Source: Gammaproteobacteria bacterium | GTDB lineage: Bacteria > Pseudomonadota > Gammaproteobacteria > Nitrosococcales > Methylophagaceae | DNA: 5,453 nucleotides | Assembly (NCBI GenBank): GCA_003645385.1 | Contig: QNEY01000134.1 | Span: 1-5,453, forward strand | Direction of reading: 5' to 3' | In this document: positions 1-5,453 of the stretch, in pieces | Layout: every line of letters starts with the position of its first letter | How positions within the stretch are numbered: the stretch's first letter is position 1 | Translations under genes and position numbers: made by a program | The notes under the pieces: generated by a model | The model's database searches: none | Told to the model about the DNA's origin: nothing | Seen by the model: only the letters and a program-made list of their open reading frames with translations

Positions 1-2409
1 ATCTGAGAATGCTGCAATATTCATATCAAAATTGCCTAACTCTTTTTCCCAAATCAACAAATCTAACTGATAGCTAGTTTTACCTGTGATAGATTCAAGA
101 GTTCTGTCTGACCAGATAGCTTCAATCTGCTTAGTATCAATCTGCCCTGTCACTGAAATAGTTGTCCCTCTATCTTCTGGTTTAACATCAATATTTATCT
201 GCTCAGCAAATAAATGAGCCTTTAAGCTTTCTGCTGATACACCTTGATTATTAAACTCAAGTTGCCCATTGACATGAGATAACTTAACTTCAGGTAACAA
301 GACACTATGCATCTGACTATCGATAAAATTAACTGTGCCGGATACTTGGGTGGCATCCAAATCAGCTATCGGTACTGTCAGGTCTAGATGGATATTACTC
401 TTTCCTTCTGCCACTAAATCTTTGGTGGCTTTACCAAACTTCTGTTGGAGAGGACTGGTCTGCAGAAACTGTAAAGCATGGGCCGTAGCACCCTTAATCT
501 CCCCCCCAACCAATACACTGTAATTGTTTGGAATTAACTTGATTTTTGTCGAAACATCAGCAAAATCAAAACCAGCAATTTTACCATGCTGACTTTTAAT
601 GATCAGCTCATCACCTGTTCCAGTAATCACGCCATTAACACCGACCAAATCAGGCCACTCTGGAGCATAATGGAATTGAATATCTTCAAAATTAAGTACC
701 ATATTAAAGCTACCTTTTTCAGGTGCGTCTTTATAAGGGAAAGCCCCAAGCTCCCCATGCAACTCAATTTCACCATCGACAATTTTCCCTGCCAGAAAAG
801 CATTATCAGCCCATACTTTAAACTCTTTATTTAATAATTTTTGTGGTACGTATGACTGCCAACGATTAACAATGAGCTCTTCCATTGTAAGTATAAGATC
901 ATTAAATATTTCGCCATCACTTGTTTGTTCAATACTGCCATCCAATTGTAATGTTAAATCATCATTCCAAATCCTTAATCCCTGACTTTGTAATGACCAG
1001 GATTGTTCATCCTTTTGCAGTCTTATTACACCTGTTACTGAATCAAAAAATACTGAATTCTTCAACCAGGCTTCTGGATAAATTGTTATCTGATGGCTAT
1101 TTAAATCAAGGTTACCCCGTCCCTCCTTCCAACTCAATTCTGCAGTCAGCCCTGTGACTCCAGGAATATTTTTCCACGGTAATAAAGCTACATCTTGGAG
1201 ATTAAATGCTAAGTCAATTACACCCTCATCTCTCGAGTAGCGAAGATTGAACCTTTCAATATCACCAGCAGGCTTTTGTTGTCGTAATATTTCAGGTACA
1301 GATTCTGATAAAAGGGCAATAGCAGTCAGATCACTTAAACGTAAGTATTTACCGGCCACTAACAATGAACCATCGGCATTTTCACTGACTGAGAAATTGG
1401 TCTGAGGCCAATGGTCACCATTAATCGACAACTGCAAATTATGTCCTGATAACTGCCATGATTGATTTTGTTGTTGCCAATCCAATTGGCCAGTTAAACG
1501 CTCAACCAATACTGGTGAATACTCAACATCTTCTTGCTTTGATACTAGTTCACTCTTTGTCAGGTCCAATTCGGCAGTAACTGAGTCAACTTGATAGCCA
1601 ATACCTGTACTAGATAGGTTTACATTCAATATTCCTTGCTGTATAGCAATATCCTGCCACACAAGATGTTCAGTCAGAGCACCTAACATCAAATTACTTA
1701 TCTTGGCCTGAAACTGCCATGAGCTTGCTGATATATCATTATTATCAAGTAGAGCTTGAGCGTTAAATTGGACATTATTTGCCAGCGTTGAAGGAAGCCT
1801 AACACTTCCTGTTGTGCTCCATCGACCTGCTTGTTGACTCAAAATTACATTAGCTAACTGGTAACGTCCTGACAAAAAAGCATTTTGCTGATCGGTATAG
1901 TCAATTGTTATTGCTTGCAAGTGAAAACGATTAAGTAATTGAGCCCATGTTAATAAATCTTTAATCTCTGGTGATGTCTGGTTATGGGCATTCAGACCAT
2001 GCAGTTGGAGTTGGCCATAACTGTCACGAACAATCGCAACATTCAAACCTGTCAAGGTAATATCATTAAATATCAGTTCACCTTGTTGAATACTGCTTAT
2101 CAGATCTAATCCCAAATGAAGATGTTCAAGACTTAAGACCTCTGTTGTCTGGTCTGCTCTTAACATCCTTATTGTATTAACCTCCAATTTTGGTATCAGA
2201 TCAAGCATATACAGGCTAGCAGAACCGATCTCAACAGGATAACCTACTGTATTACTTACCCAAGCTGCAATTTCATCTTGCCGTTGTTCAATAGCTTCTG
2301 ACAGCCAATACAAGCCCCCTATGAATACCGTCAACAAGGTTGCCAATATAATCAGAAAATAGGCGAGCTGTTTACTTGCTACATGAAAGCTATGTCGAAG
2401 GAGTGACAT
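1..2409 (-). CDS. yhdP: YhdP family AsmA-like phospholipid transport protein, N-terminal 803 codons (C-terminus beyond window)
   Basis: YhdP is an AsmA-like protein held in the inner membrane by one N-terminal helix, with a long periplasmic part. In E. coli, YhdP, TamB and YdbH together are needed for phospholipid movement to the outer membrane. Seen here: a short basic N-terminus (R5, H6, H9, K14), one hydrophobic segment at about residues 16-36, then a long beta-rich region with no other obvious membrane segment. Near residues 108-137 it has the family's GELIFNDITLTGLNV-type strand followed by a DSYGQLQL turn. F557-PYK, followed by APEWPDL around W585, matches my recollection of E. coli YhdP (FPYK, then QPDWPAL). 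All 803 codons are open with no internal stop, and there is no cysteine. E. coli YhdP is about 1266 residues, so roughly a third is missing, simply cut by the window edge. The start is fixed because an in-frame TAA lies two codons upstream. The ribosome site is weak: AAAGG about 12 bases before ATG. Its position directly after rng matches E. coli. The exact lipid cargo here is inferred from the family. Confidence 0.93.
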   Translation of the reverse strand, partial: MSLLRHSFHVASKQLAYFLIILATLLTVFIGGLYWLSEAIEQRQDEIAAWVSNTVGYPVEIGSASLYMLDLIPKLEVNTIRMLRADQTTEVLSLEHLHLGLDLISSIQQGELIFNDITLTGLNVAIVRDSYGQLQLHGLNAHNQTSPEIKDLLTWAQLLNRFHLQAITIDYTDQQNAFLSGRYQLANVILSQQAGRWSTTGSVRLPSTLANNVQFNAQALLDNNDISASSWQFQAKISNLMLGALTEHLVWQDIAIQQGILNVNLSSTGIGYQVDSVTAELDLTKSELVSKQEDVEYSPVLVERLTGQLDWQQQNQSWQLSGHNLQLSINGDHWPQTNFSVSENADGSLLVAGKYLRLSDLTAIALLSESVPEILRQQKPAGDIERFNLRYSRDEGVIDLAFNLQDVALLPWKNIPGVTGLTAELSWKEGRGNLDLNSHQITIYPEAWLKNSVFFDSVTGVIRLQKDEQSWSLQSQGLRIWNDDLTLQLDGSIEQTSDGEIFNDLILTMEELIVNRWQSYVPQKLLNKEFKVWADNAFLAGKIVDGEIELHGELGAFPYKDAPEKGSFNMVLNFEDIQFHYAPEWPDLVGVNGVITGTGDELIIKSQHGKIAGFDFADVSTKIKLIPNNYSVLVGGEIKGATAHALQFLQTSPLQQKFGKATKDLVAEGKSNIHLDLTVPIADLDATQVSGTVNFIDSQMHSVLLPEVKLSHVNGQLEFNNQGVSAESLKAHLFAEQINIDVKPEDRGTTISVTGQIDTKQIEAIWSDRTLESITGKTSYQLDLLIWEKELGNFDMNIAAFSD

Positions 2410-2465
2410 ATTTTATGTAGGCCTTTGGATAAATTTTTACATTCATGACTTAATCAACGATAGCT
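2410..2465 (-). other. rng-yhdP intergenic spacer (56 bases, no terminator)
   Basis: This is the only non-overlapping gene junction in the block. It is AT-rich and shows no stem-loop followed by a T-run, so transcription from rng probably continues into yhdP. A weak sigma70-like pair can be drawn on the minus strand: TTGATT at 2452-2457 and ATTTAT at 2429-2434, 17 bases apart. They match the consensus at only 4/6 and 3/6 positions, which is near chance in such AT-rich DNA. AAAGG at 2422-2426 is the only Shine-Dalgarno-like run before yhdP. Confidence 0.5.
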
Positions 2466-3932
2466 TCACATCAGCACCACGTTAAATTGTTCGCGGGTAT
2501 ATTGTGTTTCACACTGGAACAAAATAGGTTTACCAATAAACTGTTCTAATTCAGCAACATTGGTTGAATCTTCATCATTTAATCTATCAATAACATCTTG
2601 AGATGCAAGTACTAGAAATTGAGTGGTCTCATATTGTTTCGCCTCACGCAAAATTTCACGGAAGATTTCATAACATACTGATTCAACACTTTTGGCATAA
2701 CCTTTACCATCACAACAGGGACAAGGTTCGCACAAAATATGTCCCAAACTCTCCCGAGTTCTTTTGCGTGTCATTTCAACCAGCCCAAGCTCAGAAACAC
2801 CACAAATATTATGACGTGATCTATCAGGCAACATTGCCTTCTCCAAAGCACGTAACACCTGATCTCGATGCTCTTGTTCTTCCATATCTATGAAGTCAAG
2901 AATAATTATGCCGCCAAGATTACGCACTCGTAATTGACGGGCAATCGAATGTGCAGCTTCCAAATTGGTTTTAAAAATAGTCTCTTCGAGATTCTTATGA
3001 CCCACGAAGCCACCCGTATTAACGTCCACTGTTGTCATTGCTTCAGTCTGATCAAAAATCAAATAACCACCCGACTTAAGGGGTACTTTGCGTTCCAGGG
3101 CTTTTTTTATCTCATCTTCAACACTGAACAAATCAAATAATGGTCTATCACCTTTGTAATGTTCCAAACGAGAAACACATTCAGGCATAAAACCCTCAGC
3201 AAATTTAACTGCCTTCTGATACGTTTCTCCGGAATCAATTCTAATCCGTTCAAAGTCAGACGAAAATAAATCACGTAATGCTCGCAAAGCCAACGGTAGA
3301 TCTTCATATAAAGGTTCACCACAACTCACTGACAATTTTCTTTCACCCAACTTATTCCAAAGTCGATGCAAAAACTGTAAGTCCGACAATAACTCAGTTT
3401 CTGTCACCCCTTCCGCTGCTGTCCGTAAAATATAACCACCAGTACTTGGTTCAAGTTGTGAAACCAAACAGGCCTTTAGGCGTTCACGTTCTTCTTCACT
3501 TTCGATTTTAAGTGATACGCCGATACCATGAGTCTCAGGCATATAAACTAAATATCTTGACGAAACAGAGAGTTGCGTTGTTAATCGAGCACCTTTTGTC
3601 CCCATTGGGTCCTTAATAACTTGAACCAGAATTTCCTGTCCTTCACGTAATAATGAGGTGATGGAAGGCACTTCTGTTTCATGTAGATCACCTGTTTGTC
3701 CTTTTGGGATAGAAATATCAGAGGCATGCAAAAAAGCTGCTCGTGATAAACCAATTTCAACAAATGCAGCTTGCATCCCCGGTAAAACCCGACAGACCTT
3801 ACCTTTATAGATATTCCCGACTATGCCAAGAGATTCACTACGCTCAATATAAATCTCTTGTAAAACACCATTATCAACCACAACAGCTCGGGTTTCACTC
3901 GGTGTGACATTAATTAAAATCTCGCTACTCAT
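2466..3932 (-). CDS. rng: Ribonuclease G
   Basis: RNase G is a cytoplasmic single-strand endoribonuclease of the RNase E/G family. It matures the 5' end of 16S rRNA and helps degrade some mRNAs; it prefers 5'-monophosphate ends and needs Mg2+. The 488 residues equal the usual length (E. coli 489), with no RNase E-like C-terminal scaffold, which separates it from rne. In order: an N-terminal strand with NVTPSETR (residues 8-15); an S1 RNA-binding domain from about residue 38 (GNIYKGKV, then LPGMQAAFVEIGL); a 5'-sensor region with KGARLTT (113-119); and a DNase I-like catalytic domain. The two Mg-binding aspartates are D303 (TTVDVNTGGF) and D346 (IIILDFIDM). The Zn-link CPxC motif is C404-P-C-C407, followed by a small C-terminal dimerisation domain ending in QFNVVLM. 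The start overlaps the end of maf by 8 bases. A purine-rich GGGGCAGGGA lies just before ATG, and the N-terminus matches known RNase G proteins, supporting this start. Confidence 0.98.
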   Translation of the reverse strand: MSSEILINVTPSETRAVVVDNGVLQEIYIERSESLGIVGNIYKGKVCRVLPGMQAAFVEIGLSRAAFLHASDISIPKGQTGDLHETEVPSITSLLREGQEILVQVIKDPMGTKGARLTTQLSVSSRYLVYMPETHGIGVSLKIESEEERERLKACLVSQLEPSTGGYILRTAAEGVTETELLSDLQFLHRLWNKLGERKLSVSCGEPLYEDLPLALRALRDLFSSDFERIRIDSGETYQKAVKFAEGFMPECVSRLEHYKGDRPLFDLFSVEDEIKKALERKVPLKSGGYLIFDQTEAMTTVDVNTGGFVGHKNLEETIFKTNLEAAHSIARQLRVRNLGGIIILDFIDMEEQEHRDQVLRALEKAMLPDRSRHNICGVSELGLVEMTRKRTRESLGHILCEPCPCCDGKGYAKSVESVCYEIFREILREAKQYETTQFLVLASQDVIDRLNDEDSTNVAELEQFIGKPILFQCETQYTREQFNVVLM

Positions 3933-4512
3933 TCCCTGCCCCAGCTATTTGATTCAATAACAAGCCCGTTTCTCTCAATGGCAATCCCATCACACCAGAA
4001 TAACTGCCTGTTATTTGTTCGATAAATAATGCAGCCAGACCTTGAATGGCATAACTACCCGCTTTATCTACACCTTCTTTCGTTGCCAAATACCAATCGA
4101 TATCTGCATTACTCAACTCAGCAAATGTTACCGTACTGATATTTAATTCGCATAATGTCTGCTGCCCACTAACAATTGCCACCGCAGTCAGGACTTGATG
4201 ACTTACCCCTGATAGCCGCTGAAGCATTGTACGAGCATCTTCTTGATCACGCGGCTTGCCCATAATTTCATTATTTAAGACAACCGAAGTATCAGCTCCT
4301 AATACTGATCTTTGTTCTTGATCAGCTACACTTTTCCAGCCTGCTTTTGCCTTAGCAATAGCAACTCGTTTGACATAGTTAATAGGAGTTTCATCTTCCA
4401 AATAACTTTCATCTACATCAATTGACAGTATCAAAAAATCGACCCCGATCTGAGTCAAAAGTTCACGCCTTCGGGGTGAACCTGATGCTAAATAGATTGT
4501 TGGGAAATTCAT
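3925..4512 (-). CDS. maf: Maf-like nucleoside triphosphate pyrophosphatase, YhdE type (dTTP/UTP)
   Basis: Maf proteins hydrolyse nucleoside triphosphates to monophosphate plus pyrophosphate in the cytoplasm, acting on non-canonical or excess nucleotides; the family has also been linked to septum formation. Seen here: the substrate-binding signature ASGSPRRRELL (residues 9-19); the catalytic-region motif GADT with D74; KPRD at 86-89; LSGVSHQV at 100-107; and the C-terminal run DKAGSYAIQG (149-158) followed by ITGSYSGVMGLPL (167-179). SPRR, DKAG-Y-IQG and GSY together fit the YhdE branch (dTTP/UTP) rather than the YceF branch (m7GTP). The subfamily call is by recollection of motifs, not alignment. 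Length 195 is normal. The start overlaps the rlmH stop as ATGA. No purine-rich ribosome site precedes it (the upstream bases are pyrimidine-rich), so translation probably depends on re-initiation after rlmH. The end overlaps rng by 8 bases. Confidence 0.96.
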   Translation of the reverse strand: MNFPTIYLASGSPRRRELLTQIGVDFLILSIDVDESYLEDETPINYVKRVAIAKAKAGWKSVADQEQRSVLGADTSVVLNNEIMGKPRDQEDARTMLQRLSGVSHQVLTAVAIVSGQQTLCELNISTVTFAELSNADIDWYLATKEGVDKAGSYAIQGLAALFIEQITGSYSGVMGLPLRETGLLLNQIAGAGNE

Positions 4513-4979
4513 GCGCGATGATAAGGATGATTTTGTAATACTGTCCAGGCACGATAAAGCTGCTCAGCCATTACAATACGAACGAGAGGATGAGGCAATG
4601 TTAAAGCCGACAATGACCAGCGTTGATTAGCACGCTGCAAACATTCGTCAATCAAACCATCAGGCCCACCTACAATTAGAGAGACATCTCTACCATCTGC
4701 CTGCCATGCTTTTAATTGTTCAGACAATTGTTCAGTGCTCCATGCTTTACCTTTGACATCCAGTGCTACTACATGATGATTATCGGGAATAGTGGCGAGA
4801 ATACGCTCACCTTCTTCACGCATCCATTGTGCAGCACTGCCACTTTTACCACGTTTTGCTGGTACTATTTCATGCAAATGCAGACTACATTCACGTGGCA
4901 TCCGTTTGGCATATTCATGATAACCCTCTGTGACCCATGCTGGCATTTTTGTGCCCACGGCCAGCAGATTAAGCTTCAT
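4509..4979 (-). CDS. rlmH: 23S rRNA (pseudouridine(1915)-N3)-methyltransferase RlmH
   Basis: RlmH is a small dimeric SPOUT (knotted) methyltransferase. It uses S-adenosylmethionine to methylate N3 of pseudouridine 1915 in helix 69 of 23S rRNA, acting on the assembled 70S ribosome. The length of 156 residues matches E. coli (155). The start MKLNLLAVGTKMP is typical. ALDVKGKAWSTEQL (72-85) precedes the glycine-rich cofactor loop IVGGPDG (102-108). The knot and dimer-interface strand LTLPHPLVRIVMAEQLYRAW lies at 127-146. The conserved C-terminal tail is HPYHR at 151-155, followed by one alanine. The start shares one base with the rsfS stop (TAATG). Only a weak GGACGAAG stretch precedes it, so coupling to rsfS is likely. 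The rsfS-rlmH pairing is found across many bacteria and fits a shared role late in ribosome assembly. The family call is secure. Confidence 0.98.
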   Translation of the reverse strand: MKLNLLAVGTKMPAWVTEGYHEYAKRMPRECSLHLHEIVPAKRGKSGSAAQWMREEGERILATIPDNHHVVALDVKGKAWSTEQLSEQLKAWQADGRDVSLIVGGPDGLIDECLQRANQRWSLSALTLPHPLVRIVMAEQLYRAWTVLQNHPYHRA

Positions 4980-5347
4980 TAGTCTTCGTCCGATGCCTGT
5001 TCCTGTTCTGATTCATCTGGTGTATCAGGTACACTCCACAATTTTTCTAAATTATAGGTAGTACGCATTTGAGGTGTCATGATATGAACAATAACATCAC
5101 CTAAATCAACTAACGCCCATTCACCGACATCTTCGCCTTCTACGCCTAATGGTTGTATACCAGCAGATTTTGCTTGAGATGAAACTTCATTAGACAATGC
5201 TTTTACTTGGCGAGTCGATTTACCGGTAGCAATAATCATAAAATCAGTAAAATCTGTCATAGCAGTAACATCCAGTATTTGAATATCCTCTGCCTTAATA
5301 TCTTCCAGTGCATCAATCACCAGTAGTTTTAATTCTTTAGCCTGCAT
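4979..5347 (-). CDS. rsfS: Ribosomal silencing factor RsfS (YbeB/Iojap family)
   Basis: RsfS binds uL14 on the large ribosomal subunit and blocks joining to the small subunit, lowering translation in starvation or stationary phase. Seen here: the Iojap-family alpha/beta fold over residues 1-104. Motifs are MTDFTDFMIIATGKSTRQV (30-48), GVEGEDVGEWALVDLGDVIVHI (68-89) and the closing MTPQMRTTYNLEKLW (90-104). At 122 residues it is longer than E. coli RsfS (105). The extra length is a C-terminal tail (105-122) rich in Asp and Glu: 8 acidic residues in the last 15. The start is supported by a good ribosome site, GGAGAG at 5352-5357, four bases before ATG, and by the family N-terminus. It is the first gene of the overlapping run. 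In many bacteria nadD precedes it; that gene is not visible in this window except possibly as a last few codons. Confidence 0.97.
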   Translation of the reverse strand: MQAKELKLLVIDALEDIKAEDIQILDVTAMTDFTDFMIIATGKSTRQVKALSNEVSSQAKSAGIQPLGVEGEDVGEWALVDLGDVIVHIMTPQMRTTYNLEKLWSVPDTPDESEQEQASDED

Positions 5348-5453
5348 TGGGCTCTCCGTTAACCATAATTAATGAACACAGTTTACAGTAACGGCTACTA
5401 TCGGGTGAAATTTAAGCTGATTTGTTCTTTAACTAGTCCGCTCCCCATAGTGA
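5348..5453 (-). other. Leader region upstream of rsfS, possibly with the end of an upstream gene
   Basis: No gene can be established in these 106 bases. On the minus strand every frame entering from the right edge reaches a stop before rsfS. One frame gives SLWGAD then TAG at 5433-5435, which would resemble the short hydrophobic-aromatic end of NadD, the usual neighbour of rsfS. Another gives a 17-residue run ending at TAG 5398-5400. Neither is long enough to identify. I see no strong sigma70 promoter; an imperfect palindrome TTACTGTAA sits at 5383-5391. Confidence 0.4.
5352..5357 (-). promoter_or_regulatory. Ribosome binding site of rsfS
   Basis: GGAGAG on the minus strand lies four bases before the rsfS ATG (six bases if the GGAG core is taken). 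It is the clearest Shine-Dalgarno sequence in the window. By contrast, rlmH, maf and yhdP have weak or no such sites, so this may be the main ribosome entry point for the overlapping genes downstream. Confidence 0.7.

Noticed and set aside
335..1157. Plus-strand open frames of 62-82 codons (335-523, 586-834, 921-1157)
   Set aside because: They lie opposite the continuous 803-codon yhdP frame, have no recognisable domains, and the yhdP reading matches a known family.
1..2409. yhdP as a pseudogene, since no stop was found
   Set aside because: Every codon was checked and the frame is open throughout; the missing stop is due to the window edge and the family is about 1270 residues long.
2410..2465. 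Rho-independent terminator after rng
   Set aside because: AGGCCT is a short palindrome but there is no stable stem followed by a T-run on the minus strand.
2603..3763. Plus- and minus-strand open frames inside rng (2603-2893, 2934-3140, 3107-3322, 3278-3511, 3581-3763)
   Set aside because: All are out-of-frame shadows of rng, whose full catalytic and Zn-link motifs are intact in its own frame.
4716..4982. 88-codon plus-strand open frame opposite rlmH
   Set aside because: It is antisense to an intact rlmH, and its His/Phe/Cys-rich composition looks like a reversed reading of coding DNA.
5372..5453. Plus-strand ATG at 5372 open to the window edge (27 codons), as a possible divergent gene
   Set aside because: No ribosome site, no recognisable sequence, and it is too short to judge; the usual arrangement has a same-strand gene upstream of rsfS.
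5433..5453. Last codons of nadD (SLWGAD then stop, minus strand)
   Set aside because: nadD often precedes rsfS and the ending is compatible, but six residues cannot identify a gene and two other frames are possible.

Overview
The window is a single-direction housekeeping gene block from a gammaproteobacterium, all on the minus strand. By eye it is moderately AT-rich. It reads right to left as rsfS – rlmH – maf (yhdE type) – rng – yhdP. The assignment to Gammaproteobacteria rests on two things: RNase G, Maf and the YhdP-family protein resemble the E. coli proteins closely, and maf-rng-yhdP is the order known from E. coli. I cannot name a genus.

Layout. 5348-5453 is a leader with no gene I can establish; it may hold the end of an upstream gene. 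4979-5347 is rsfS (ribosomal silencing factor). 4509-4979 is rlmH (23S rRNA pseudouridine-1915 methyltransferase). 3925-4512 is maf (nucleotide pyrophosphatase of the dTTP/UTP type). 2466-3932 is rng (ribonuclease G). 1-2409 is the first 803 codons of a YhdP/AsmA-like envelope protein that runs off the left edge. The four upstream genes overlap by 1, 4 and 8 bases. Only the rng-yhdP junction has a gap (56 bases).

How the genes fit together. Three of the five act on ribosomes or rRNA: RsfS blocks subunit joining, RlmH modifies helix 69 of 23S rRNA, and RNase G trims the 5' end of 16S rRNA and turns over mRNAs. Maf removes non-canonical or excess nucleotides. YhdP is an inner-membrane-anchored periplasmic protein implicated in phospholipid delivery to the outer membrane. 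In E. coli rsfS-rlmH and maf-rng-yhdP are separate clusters; here they are joined into one apparent operon.

I found no mobile element, CRISPR array, tRNA, rRNA or convincing terminator. Plus-strand open frames are shadows of these genes. I see no previously undescribed system; the findings are modest points about gene order, coupling and protein details.
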